Source: Baaleninema simplex PCC 7105 (lineage in GTDB: Bacteria; Cyanobacteriota; Cyanobacteriia; Cyanobacteriales; Geitlerinemataceae). From it: 64,000 nt of DNA. A program made the position numbers and the translations under genes. Positions within the stretch are counted from its first letter, which is position 1. Each line of letters opens with the position of its first letter. This document shows positions 53,904-63,000 of the stretch, in pieces. The DNA lies in contig NZ_KB235959.1 in assembly GCF_000332355.1 (NCBI RefSeq), positions 289,260 to 353,259 on the forward strand, given 5' to 3'. Under the pieces are notes generated by a model. It was not told where the DNA came from and made no database searches. It saw nothing but the letters and a program-made list of their open reading frames with translations.

Positions 53904-54929
53904 TTATTTCCCCGCCATTTCCTGTTTTTTCTCTTTCTTAAGATCCCGCGATCCGGCGGCTTCGAGTTCCGCATCCATCAAGGTTCGCCCCGTCGCCGCC
54001 AAATACACGTCGTCGAGACTGGGGCGAGATTGCGCGATGCCAAACGTCGGCAGTCCCACGTCTTTCAACGCCTGCTGAACTCCCATCAGAGCGTCGCTTT
54101 GGGGCGTTACCACCAAGTTGAGGGCGTTTCCTTGGGCGTCGTTGATAATCGCTTCGCGGACGAAGGGCAGTTTTTCGAGAATGTCTTTGGCTTTTTGCGC
54201 TTCCTCGAGGGGGGCAAATTCGCGAATTCGCAGAGTAATACGATCGCCCCCCACCTTATCTTTTAACTGCGACGGCGTACCCGTATCGATGACGACACCG
54301 CGATCGATAATCGCCACGCGATCGGCCAGGGCGTCCACCTCTTCGAGATAATGGCTAGTAATCAACACCGTGGTTCCCCGTTCCCGCAGTTGTCGCAGGA
54401 AGTTCCACACCGTCACCCGGCTTTCGATGTCTAACCCCACCGTCGGTTCGTCGAGAACCAAGACATCGGGATCGTGAAGCAGCCCCGAGGCTAAATCTAG
54501 GCGTTTGCGAAGTCCCCCGGAATAAGTTCCCGTTTTGCGATCGGCATATTCTCCCAATCCGAGAAGATCGATAACGCGATCGATCCGTTGGGGAATCTCT
54601 TGCTTCGGCAGATGGTACAACGCCGCTTGCAGTTGCAGCAGTTCCCGCCCCGTCAACACTTTATCGAGAGCGACTTCTTGGGCGATGTATCCCAGCAAAC
54701 GACGGGCGACTCTCGGCTTGTCCAACACGGAAATTCCCGAAACTTCGATGCGTCCGGAATCCGGGTTCGTCAGGGTACACAAACAGCGAATCGTGGTGGT
54801 TTTCCCGGCACCGTTGGGTCCGAGTAAGCCGAAAATTTCGCCGGGTTCGATGTCAAACGAAACGTCCTTCACCGCTTCGATATCACCGTAGGATTTTTTG
54901 AGATTTTCGATGAGAACCGCAGGAGCCAT
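53904..54929 (-). CDS. DrrA-like ABC transporter ATP-binding protein
   Basis: 341 residues. Walker A GPNGAGKTT (~37-45), Q-loop YIAQEVALD, signature YSGGLRKRLDLA, Walker B VLVLDEPTVGLD and the H-loop TSHYLEEVDAL are intact. A ~110-residue C-terminal extension (DRITLRIREFAPLEEAQKAKDIL, LPTFGIAQSRPSLDDVYLAATGRTL) is typical of the daunorubicin-resistance (DrrA) branch, which pairs with ABC-2 permeases. No permease is adjacent; the one at 46.7 kb is a possible partner. The exported substrate is unknown. An IS605-type relic lies just beyond its 3' end. Confidence 0.92.
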   Translation of the reverse strand: MAPAVLIENLKKSYGDIEAVKDVSFDIEPGEIFGLLGPNGAGKTTTIRCLCTLTNPDSGRIEVSGISVLDKPRVARRLLGYIAQEVALDKVLTGRELLQLQAALYHLPKQEIPQRIDRVIDLLGLGEYADRKTGTYSGGLRKRLDLASGLLHDPDVLVLDEPTVGLDIESRVTVWNFLRQLRERGTTVLITSHYLEEVDALADRVAIIDRGVVIDTGTPSQLKDKVGGDRITLRIREFAPLEEAQKAKDILEKLPFVREAIINDAQGNALNLVVTPQSDALMGVQQALKDVGLPTFGIAQSRPSLDDVYLAATGRTLMDAELEAAGSRDLKKEKKQEMAGK

Positions 54930-54954
54930 AGTTTAACCGTTCGGTGTTTAGTTT

Positions 54955-55095
54955 TAATAGCAAGGGAGAGGGGAAGCAAGGGAGAGGGGGAGAGGGGGAG
55001 AGGAGAAGAGGGGGAGAGAGGGAGAGGGGGAGAGAGGGAGAGGGGGAGAGAGGGAGAGGGGGAGAAACTATTAACCGTTCCCTGTTCCCTGTTCG
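54955..55095. repeat. purine-rich minisatellite, inverted composite copy
   Basis: Tandem GGGGAGAGAGGGAGA units followed by TTCCCTG units, the same family as 23.9 and 59.34 kb. It lies upstream of the DrrA-like gene. Confidence 0.85.
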
Positions 55096-55099
55096 CGCT

Positions 55100-55168
55100 C
55101 TAAAGGTGCGTGACGAGTTGGCCGGTTGGGCGCGAGAAATCTCGGGTCTTTAGGTCACGCACCCTACG
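55100..55168. repeat. GCGTGAC dispersed inverted repeat
   Basis: AGGTGCGTGACGAGTTGG ... TTTAGGTCACGCACCCTACG, just downstream of the FAD oxidoreductase gene (minus strand). Confidence 0.8.
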
Positions 55169-55181
55169 ACTTCTTCTTAAT

Positions 55182-56801
55182 TTACCGAATTTGGCTGTAG
55201 TCGATGCCGTCGCGAATATCGATACCTTGTAGTTCGGTAACTCGTCCTGTAAGCCGTTCTAACTCTTGGCGAACTTGGGCGGAGGTGATGGAATTGAGGG
55301 GAACGGCGGCTTCTTTGGCGATCGCGGCGGCGACACCAACTCCTTGTCCGTGGTAGACGTTGGCGGTGTTGATTCGTCCGACGGAGACGGCGATTCCTTC
55401 GTATCCCGCCGAACGTCCGGTGACGGCTAGGTTTTCGATGTTTTGGGCTAAGCCGTGTTCGATGCCAAAATTGTACTGCGGGAGCGGCGGAATGGGAATC
55501 GACAAGCCGTCTACGCCGCCTCGGAAGTCGAAGTCGTAGGAAAACGTGCCGATCGCTTTTTCGGGTAACGTCCCGCCTTTAAGGATTTCTTGCCCCGAGA
55601 GGGGATCGACCACATCGCGAACGCTGACGCTGTGACGCACGTACACTTCTGGGGGAAATGTCAGTGTCAGGCTGTCGTCTCCGGCGTAAGCTTGCAGCCA
55701 GGATTCCACGTGCTGCATTTCTGCGAGCATTTCTGGCGTGGGTTGAAAGCCGTTGGCTTCGATCGCCCGCACTTTGTCGGTGGTGTATTTAAAGAGAAAG
55801 CCGTTCCACGACAACCGCTGTTCGTCTAACTCGCAGACGTTGGCTTTGTCCCAGAAAAAGCCGTCGAGAGAAAACCGTTGACCGCGATCGAGATGATATG
55901 CTGCGCCAATGGCAATACTTTTAAAGTAATATCCGTCTACATAGGCTTGATAGAGCGGTCGCTCGAACCCCGCCAGCCAAAACCCCGCCGTTCGGGGATC
56001 TTCTTCGGCGTAGATACTATCGACGATCGCGTCTAGTCGAGGACCGTCGCTATGAATTCCCGCTTCGAGGGTTCTCAATTCTTCGATACTCAACCCTTCC
56101 ACCACCGGAACGATGGAGGTGGCGAGAGTCGATTGTTGCAGTTCGGGACTTTGGGATTCGTAACCGCGATCGTAGGGCATTCCTGCCGCGATCGCCAACT
56201 CGGCCTGTTGCGTGGCATCGATAAACGAATCGGCTCGCAGTCGCTTGTTGTATCCCGTTATCTGGGCGTAGTCGATGCGATCGCCACTTACAACTGGCTC
56301 TAACGGTGCGTTTGAGAGCAAACTCACCCCCGCTTCCGCTAGCATTTCTCGCATGGCGCGATCGCCTCGTTCGGCATCCAAACAGGACGCCACGACCTCA
56401 GCTTTTTCTAAAAACTCCACAAAACACTGGCTGTACGGCTGAGCGTACCAACCCGGCGTTTTATCGAAGTCTAAATACGCCAGTCCACCCCGCGTCAAAA
56501 TTCCTCCCAGAAGGGCTTCACTGGGCTGAGAGCGCACTAAAACGACCTTCGACCCCTCGCCGAGACTTTTTTTCGCCCAAATTGCCGCACAGACCCCAGG
56601 AAGCTCGTCTCCGTACACCACCACATCATACGTGTAGTATTCCGGCGGTGTCGGCGTGGGTGCAGGTTCGACCTCTGACGGCGTTTCCACCGAAGCCAGT
56701 TGCGACTGACTCGGCGAAGGTAATTCCGGAGCGATCGCCCCAAACCCGGCGGCGACCAGAGCGGCGATCGCCCCCAATCCCAAAACAGTCTCTCTTCTCA
56801 T
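55182..56801 (-). CDS. exported FAD-dependent oxidoreductase
   Basis: 539 residues from the ATG at 56801, chosen because GAGGTGAGGTG precedes it and the N-terminus MRRETVLGLGAIAALVAAGF is a signal or anchor helix. After a Pro-rich linker (EPAPTPTPPEYYTYD) an FAD-binding fold begins with YDVVVYGDELPGVCAAIWAKK and includes GGILTRGGLAYLDFD, RADSFIDATQQAELAIAAG and NLAVTGRSAGYEGIAVSVGRI. This fits the PF12831-type family. The first glycine motif is degenerate (GDELPGV), as in that family. Substrate unknown; probably lumenal or periplasmic. The TTG-started longer form is less likely. Confidence 0.85.
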   Translation of the reverse strand: MRRETVLGLGAIAALVAAGFGAIAPELPSPSQSQLASVETPSEVEPAPTPTPPEYYTYDVVVYGDELPGVCAAIWAKKSLGEGSKVVLVRSQPSEALLGGILTRGGLAYLDFDKTPGWYAQPYSQCFVEFLEKAEVVASCLDAERGDRAMREMLAEAGVSLLSNAPLEPVVSGDRIDYAQITGYNKRLRADSFIDATQQAELAIAAGMPYDRGYESQSPELQQSTLATSIVPVVEGLSIEELRTLEAGIHSDGPRLDAIVDSIYAEEDPRTAGFWLAGFERPLYQAYVDGYYFKSIAIGAAYHLDRGQRFSLDGFFWDKANVCELDEQRLSWNGFLFKYTTDKVRAIEANGFQPTPEMLAEMQHVESWLQAYAGDDSLTLTFPPEVYVRHSVSVRDVVDPLSGQEILKGGTLPEKAIGTFSYDFDFRGGVDGLSIPIPPLPQYNFGIEHGLAQNIENLAVTGRSAGYEGIAVSVGRINTANVYHGQGVGVAAAIAKEAAVPLNSITSAQVRQELERLTGRVTELQGIDIRDGIDYSQIR

Positions 56802-56816
56802 CACCTCACCTCTTGT

Positions 56817-56936
56817 ACAGTCACCAGTCACCAGTCACCAGTGAAGACAGCCGTAGGGTGCGTGACTTGAAAAATAGGGTGTAAATCCTGAGACCGATCG
56901 CTTTGTCACGCACCGCCAATGTACACCGCCAACTCC
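56817..56936. repeat. CACCAGT fragment plus GCGTGAC inverted repeat
   Basis: AGTCACCAGTCACCAGTGAA is a fragment of the composite minisatellite. It is followed by GTAGGGTGCGTGACTTG ... TTGTCACGCACCGCC, a copy nearly the same as that at 59.21 kb. Confidence 0.85.
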
Positions 56937-56960
56937 TTGTCTCCCCGGCTTTCCCTCCGC

Positions 56961-58100
56961 TCAGCGTCGCCGATAAAACGGCTTTTTCACCACTTGCGCC
57001 GGATATAGCTTACCTCGAACTTCCACTTCGAGGGTTCGTCCCACTTTCGCCAACTCTGCTCGCACGTAGGCTAAAGCGATGGGATAACCTAGGGTGGGAG
57101 ACGGTGCGCCGCTGGTAACGCGTCCGACGACCTCGCCATTGTGGTGGACGGAATAGCCGTGACGGGCGATGTGTCGTCCTTCCATTTTCAACGCCACGAG
57201 TCGCTGTGTCAGTCCTTCGTCCCGTTGGCGTTCGAGAGCGGAACGACCGATAAAATCTCCTTGACTCTCGAGATGCACCAACCATTTCAACCCGGCTTCG
57301 AGAGGAGTGGTGTGGGTGTCGATGTCCTGGCCGTAAAGGGAAAGACAGGCTTCGAGACGCAGGGTGTCTCGCGCCCCCAAACCGCAGGGTGTCGCTCCGG
57401 CTTTGAGGAGTTCTCGCCACAACCGCCGTCCGGCTTCGGGGTCTACCATCACCTCAAATCCGTCTTCTCCGGTGTAGCCAGTACGAGCGACGAAAGCGGA
57501 GGTTCCGAAGAGCGTCGGTTCGCTGTGACCGAAAAACGGGATTTGCGATAAATCAGTATCGACGAACGTTTGAAGAACTCCCTCAGCTCGAGGCCCTTGA
57601 ACGGCGACGAGAACGTTCGATTGAGTCAGATCCTGTAGATCGACCTTATCGTTACCAAGCTGTTGTAAGAGCCACGATTTATCTCGTTCGCGGGTGGCAG
57701 CGTTGACGATGAGAAAAACGCGATTTTTCCCTTGAGAATAAACGATGAGGTCGTCGATAATTCCGCCGCTAGGATTGAGAAATACCGTGTACTGAGCTTG
57801 TCCCGGTTCTAAGCGGTGTAAATCCGAGGGAACTAGACCTTGTAAGTTTTCGAGAATATCGTCTCCTTGTAAAAGGAATTTTCCCATGTGGGAAATATCG
57901 AAAACGCCGATCCCCGTTCTGACCGCTTCGTGTTCTCGTCGAATTCCTTGAAATTGCAGTGGCATTTCCCAACCTGAAAATGCCGTGGTTTTCGCGCTGG
58001 ATTCTCCGTAGAGGGGGAAAAGCGGAGACCGCGCTAAAAAGGAGGGTTGGGGGGAAGTCGAGCCGTTCGGTACTGTCACGAAGATAACACCTGCTTTCAC
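56961..58100 (-). CDS. gcvT: aminomethyltransferase (glycine cleavage T protein)
   Basis: 379 residues. The segments TTAFSGWEMPLQFQGIRREHEAVRTGIGVFDISHMGKF, QAQYTVFLNPSGGIIDDLIVY, ARTGYTGEDGFEVMVDPEAG, GLGARDTLRLEACLSLYGQDID and IGRSALERQRDEG are GcvT throughout, including the folate-binding and catalytic Asp regions. It transfers the methylene of the lipoyl-bound aminomethyl group to tetrahydrofolate, releasing ammonia, in glycine catabolism and photorespiration. The GTG start at 58100 gives a ~25-residue N-terminal extension, so the real start may lie further in. No gcvH, gcvP or glycine riboswitch is adjacent. Confidence 0.96.
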   Translation of the reverse strand: MKAGVIFVTVPNGSTSPQPSFLARSPLFPLYGESSAKTTAFSGWEMPLQFQGIRREHEAVRTGIGVFDISHMGKFLLQGDDILENLQGLVPSDLHRLEPGQAQYTVFLNPSGGIIDDLIVYSQGKNRVFLIVNAATRERDKSWLLQQLGNDKVDLQDLTQSNVLVAVQGPRAEGVLQTFVDTDLSQIPFFGHSEPTLFGTSAFVARTGYTGEDGFEVMVDPEAGRRLWRELLKAGATPCGLGARDTLRLEACLSLYGQDIDTHTTPLEAGLKWLVHLESQGDFIGRSALERQRDEGLTQRLVALKMEGRHIARHGYSVHHNGEVVGRVTSGAPSPTLGYPIALAYVRAELAKVGRTLEVEVRGKLYPAQVVKKPFYRRR

Positions 58101-58167
58101 ATTCAGCGCTTTTCTAAGATACGATACAACGAGGGAGCTGCGATGGTAAGACCGCCATTAAGTACAT

Positions 58168-59193
58168 ATGACTACGACCAGTACTGCGACTTTTGCCGAA
58201 CGTCCGTTAGCTGCGATCGCGACTGACCGGGGTAATCCCCTCAGCATCGCCCCGATGATGGATCGTACCGATCGGCATTTCCGCTACTTCATGCGACAGA
58301 TTACGCGTCGCACGTTGCTTTATACGGAAATGTTGACGACCGGGGCGATCCTACATGGAAAACGTGCGAAGCTACTCGGGTTTTCCCCGCAAGAAAAACC
58401 TCTGGCGTTGCAACTCGGCGGAGACGATCCGGCAGAGTTGGCAGAATGCGCCCGTATCGCCGAAGATATGGGGTACGATGAGATTAATTTGAACGTCGGT
58501 TGTCCGAGCGATCGCGTGCAGAACGGGAATTTTGGCGCGTGTTTGATGGCCGAACCCGATCGCGTCGCTCAGGCGATCGAGTCGATGCGGCGTGCGGTGG
58601 ATATTCCGGTGACGATCAAACATCGCATCGGAATCGACGATCGCGATCGCTACGAGGATTTAGCGAATTTTGTCAGAATCGTCTCTGACGCTGGATGCGA
58701 GCGATTTACGGTTCACGCACGCAAAGCCTGGTTACAGGGACTTTCGCCGAAGGAAAACCGCACGGTTCCGCCTCTGCGCTACGAGGACGTTTACCGTCTA
58801 AAACAGGATTTTCCCCAGTTGTTTGTCGAGATTAACGGCGGGTTTAAAACCCTCGATCGCATCTGCGAACAATATCGACACGTCGATGCAGTGATGGTGG
58901 GACGCGCTGCCTACGATACGCCGTTTCTCTTTGCAACCGTCGATCGCGACATTTACGGTGAAACTACACCACTTCCGACGCGCCGTCAAGTGGTCGAACA
59001 AATGCTCGGCTATTGCGATCGCTGGGTGGCGCACGGATACAAGCTACACACGATTACTCGCCATATGTTGCAGCTTTTCGCCGGACAACCGGGAACGAAA
59101 GCCTGGAAACGCTACATTAGCGAACACGCGCACTTACCCGGCGCCGGTGCGGAGGTGTTGGAAACGGCCTTAGCCAGAGTCCCGAGAATTTAG
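58168..59193 (+). CDS. dusA: tRNA-dihydrouridine synthase A
   Basis: 341 residues. The segments LSIAPMMDRTDRHFRYFMRQI, LYTEMLTTGAILHG, INLNVGCPSDRVQNGNFGACLM (catalytic Cys112), TIKHRIGIDD, FTVHARKAWLQGLSPKENR and VMVGRAAYDTPFLF are diagnostic for DusA. It uses FMN and NADPH to reduce uridine in the D-loop of tRNA (positions 20/20a). Cytoplasmic. It is divergent from gcvT with a 67-bp gap. Confidence 0.97.
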   Translation: MTTTSTATFAERPLAAIATDRGNPLSIAPMMDRTDRHFRYFMRQITRRTLLYTEMLTTGAILHGKRAKLLGFSPQEKPLALQLGGDDPAELAECARIAEDMGYDEINLNVGCPSDRVQNGNFGACLMAEPDRVAQAIESMRRAVDIPVTIKHRIGIDDRDRYEDLANFVRIVSDAGCERFTVHARKAWLQGLSPKENRTVPPLRYEDVYRLKQDFPQLFVEINGGFKTLDRICEQYRHVDAVMVGRAAYDTPFLFATVDRDIYGETTPLPTRRQVVEQMLGYCDRWVAHGYKLHTITRHMLQLFAGQPGTKAWKRYISEHAHLPGAGAEVLETALARVPRI

Positions 59194-59210
59194 GTAAAAG
59201 GCAAGAACTG

Positions 59211-59310
59211 TAGGGTGCGTGACTTGAAAAATCGGGTGTCGATCGTGAGACCGATCGCTCTGTCACGCACCGCCAATGTACACCGCCAACATACAAGGGT
59301 GCGTAACACG
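59211..59310. repeat. GCGTGAC dispersed inverted repeat
   Basis: GTAGGGTGCGTGACTTGA ... TCTGTCACGCACCGCCAATG, then GTACACCGCCAAC and part of a further unit (AGGGTGCGTAAC). It is nearly the same as the 56.85-kb copy. Confidence 0.85.
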
Positions 59311-59333
59311 GGTGTTAAAGTGAACAGTGTTTC

Positions 59334-59437
59334 AGTCACCAGTGAAGACAGTCACCAGTGAAAACAGGGAACAGGGAACAGGGAACGGGGAACGGTTAAT
59401 AGTTTCTCTCCCTATCTCCCCCTCTCCCTATCTCTTC
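59334..59437. repeat. composite minisatellite (CACCAGT / GGGAACA / CTCCCC units)
   Basis: Same order and orientation as at 12.48 kb: CACCAGTGAAGACAG, then GGGAACA repeats, then AGTTTCTC and CTCCCC units. It lies between dusA and bcp, both of which end here. Confidence 0.85.
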
Positions 59438-59443
59438 CCTGAA

Positions 59444-59896
59444 TTAGAAGCTCTTCAAAATTTCCATAGACTCGTTGACGTGACCCTGAAAATCGAGTTG
59501 CGAGTTGAAAATATGGCGGACGACGCCGTCTTTGTCGATAACGTAGGTGACGCGCCCCGGAAGTACCCATAACGTCGCGGGAACGCCGTATAATTTGCGA
59601 ACGCGATCGCCGCTATCGCTCAGTAGTGTGAAGGGTAAGCTATGCTTGCTGGCAAACTGTCGGTGAGACGACACGGAGTCGCCGCTAATTCCAATGACTT
59701 CTGCACCTGCGTTAGTAAAGGTTTCGTAGCGATCGCGGAACGCACAGGATTCGGCGGTGCAGCCAGGGGTGTCGTCTTTGGGATAAAAGTATAAGACGAC
59801 GGCTTTTTTGCCTCGGAAATCACTTAAGCTCACCGACTCTCCGCTTTGAGACGGTAAAGTAAAGTCAGGAGCCATATCGCCTACTTTGACAGCCAT
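59444..59896 (-). CDS. bcp: thioredoxin-dependent peroxiredoxin (BCP/PrxQ type)
   Basis: 150 residues. [38 protein letters not shown] and [30 protein letters not shown] are the AhpC/TSA fold of the BCP/PrxQ class. Cys46 is the peroxidatic residue, and Cys51 five residues later is the resolving one, giving an intramolecular disulfide reduced by thioredoxin. It detoxifies hydrogen and alkyl peroxides. Monocistronic; a plus-strand gene starts 147 bp from its start codon. Confidence 0.95.
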   Translation of the reverse strand: MAVKVGDMAPDFTLPSQSGESVSLSDFRGKKAVVLYFYPKDDTPGCTAESCAFRDRYETFTNAGAEVIGISGDSVSSHRQFASKHSLPFTLLSDSGDRVRKLYGVPATLWVLPGRVTYVIDKDGVVRHIFNSQLDFQGHVNESMEILKSF

Positions 59897-60043
59897 TTTT
59901 TAACTCTTGCGATCGATTTTTAACGTTTCTTTATAATGTTACCGTATTTGTTCGATCGCCCCTGGCTCTATTTGTCTGGATTTCCCTCTCGTTCTCCCGA
60001 TAAAAGGATTATCCTCGCATCGTCTCTTTGAGGCGTCTCGATC

Positions 60044-63000
60044 GTGTTTAGCCGACTCGTCTGTATTACCTCGATCGCCGTTCTCGGCGCGATCGCTCCC
60101 TCTCTTCCGGTATTCTCTCAGTCGATCGTTCCCGCCAACGACGGAATCGGAACGACGGTGACTCCTCACGGCGATCGCCTCGATATCGAAGGCGGTTCGC
60201 TCTCTGAAGATCGTTCTAATCTATTTCATAGTTTCGAGCAGTTTAATCTCGAGAGCGATCGCACGGCGAATTTTCTGTCTAATCCCGAAATTCAAAATAT
60301 TTTAAGTCGCGTCACTGGCGGAGAAGCCTCTTATATTAACGGTCTGATTCAAGTCGTCGGCGGAGACTCGAATTTATATTTTATGAATCCGGCTGGAATC
60401 CTTTTCGGACAAGAAGCTCGGCTGAACGTCCCCGCAGATTTTATCGCCACGACTGCCACGGGAATTGGTTTTGAAAACGGATGGTTCGAGGCGTTTCAAA
60501 CTTCAAATATCTCGAGTTTAATGGGCGATCCAGCTACATTTTCGTTTTTATTATCACAACCTGGAGCAATTGTCAATGAAGGAGTTCTGGCAGTCCTTCC
60601 AGGTCGCAATTTAGGGTTGCTCGGTGGTGCGACGGCGAACACTGGCTCGCTGTCGTCCCCAGGTGGAACGGTAATGGTGACGGCGGTTTCGGGACGAGAG
60701 CTGTTACGGTTGAGCGTACCGGGAAACCTGCTGAGTTTGGAAATCGCACCGACTTCGATTCCGACGGTGGGATTCGACCCGTTGAGTTTACCGGAACTGC
60801 TGACCGGAGGCGGTGTCGATCGCGCCAGTCGCTTGACGGTCAATCCCGACGGAACGGTGAGTTTAGCGGGGTCTGCGGTGCGCGTGAACCCGGAACCGGG
60901 AACGGCGATCGTCTCGGGAGCGATCGATGTTTCGGACAACAGAGGATCTGGCGAAATCGGCGTGTTTGGCGATCGCGTGGCGGCGATGGAAGCGAGGTTA
61001 GATGCGTCGGGAACTGAAAACGGCGGCCGCATCTTCTTCGGGGGAAACTTGCGCGGTGAAGGATCTTTACCGACGGCGCAGTTTGCGTTTGTCGATCCTC
61101 TCAGTTCTTTCTTCGCTGACGGGTTGGGGAACGATGGTGGAGAGATCGTCGTATGGTCGGACGATACGACACTGTTTTCGGGAACGGCGACGGCCCGAGG
61201 TTTGCAAAATGGGGGATTTGTCGAAATTTCAGGTCGCGATCGCCTGGCGTTTCGCGGTCGAGTCGATGTGGGTGGGTCGAATCCTGGAACAGTTTTGTTC
61301 GATCCAGACAGCATCACGATCGATCGCGTTTCTCGTAATAACGACCCCAACGATCCTAATTTTCAAGATCCTAACGATCCGCCACCCGACCCCGATTTTC
61401 AAGATCCTAACGATCCCAATTTTCAAGATCCTAACGATCCGCCACCCGATCCCGATTTTCAAGATCCTAACGATCCGCCACCCGACCCCGATTTTCAAGA
61501 TCCTAACGATCCTAATTTTCAAGATCCCAACGATCCGGCGTTTCGAGATCCTAACGATCCGCCACCCGACCCCGATTTTCAAGATCCTAACGATCCTAAT
61601 TTTCGAGATCCCAACGACCCCGATTTTCGAGATCCTAACGATCCCTTCTTAGATCCCAACGATCCGGCGTTTCGAGATCCCAACGATCCTAATTTTCAAG
61701 ATCCCAACGACCCCGATTTTCGAGATCCCAACGATCCGGCGTTTCGAGATCCTAACGATCCTAATTTTCAAGATCCCAACGACCCCGATTTTCGAGATCC
61801 TAACGATCCCTTCTTAGATCCCAACGACCCCGATTTTCGAGATCCTAACGATCCCTTCTTAGATCCTAACGATCCCTTCTTAGATCCCAACGACCCCGAT
61901 TTTCGAGATCCTAACGATCCCTTCTTAGATCCCAACGACCCCGATTTTCGAGATCCTAACGACCCTCTTTTAGATCCCAACGATCCGGCGTTTCGAGATC
62001 CCAACGACCCTCTTTTAGATCCCAACGATCCCAACACTCCCACACCCGATCCGAATTTTAACGATTTCGTCGATGGTATCGATAACAACCCGCTCGATCT
62101 CGACATTACGATGACGCCAACCGACTTGGCGAACACCAACGGAATTATCGTTCTCGATGCGACAAACGACATTACCATTTCGACCCCGATCGCCAATCCC
62201 AACGGAATCGAAATCTACGCCGGACGGAGTATCAACATTAACGCGAATCTCAACACCAGCATGGGAAACGGCGATGTCGTCGCGATCGCCAACGATCCGG
62301 GTGCGGCGTCCGGTTTGCGTCAACCCGGGCCGGCGAGTATCGCTCAAGCACCCGGAACCGAAATCGTCGCCAGGGGTGGAAACGTATTTCTTCGCCTTGA
62401 AAACGCGGGAGAAATCGGAGAAATTCGCCTCGGACGGATTACTACCAACGGTACGGTCGAAATAGACGCCAACGGTGGAAATATCGTCCGGTCTTCCGAT
62501 CCCAACGCTCAGGTTACAGCGAACGTTGGAGTCTTCTTGACGACGGGACGGGGTGGAATCGGAAACCCAAACGCGCCGATTCGTGTCAGCATCAACGACT
62601 TACAGGTTCGTACCGGAAGCGGCGGCCAGTTTTTCAATATCGTTGGCGGCCAGCGTCAGACGATCGAGGACAATATTTCTCGAGATATCGAAGCGGACGT
62701 TCGGGTTGACGACGTGGGAGAAAAACCCGACGCACCCGATCGCGAATCGCAAGGAGAGTTTGAAGGATTTGACGAACCCGATGGTGAAGTAGAGGGTTTT
62801 GATGACGATCGCCGAGAAGGACCTGGAGAATCCGATGAGTTTGGCGATCGCGGAGACGAGGATGCAGGATTTGATGAGGGAGGAGAGGAAGACGACGGCG
62901 ATCGCGATCGTGGTGAAATTGAAGATGAAGAGTTCGATGTCGACTTTACTGAAGGCGCGGAAATCGCCTACACCGACGAGGTGGAAGCTGTCGCCAGTTT

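Noticed and set aside
58101-58167. Glycine riboswitch before gcvT
   Set aside because: The gap to the divergent dusA is only 67 bp and shows no riboswitch-like structure.
61229-62202. Minus-strand frames rich in GSLGSKKGSLGS or RIVRILKIGVGW
   Set aside because: They are antisense readings of the DPNDP-coding tandem repeat.
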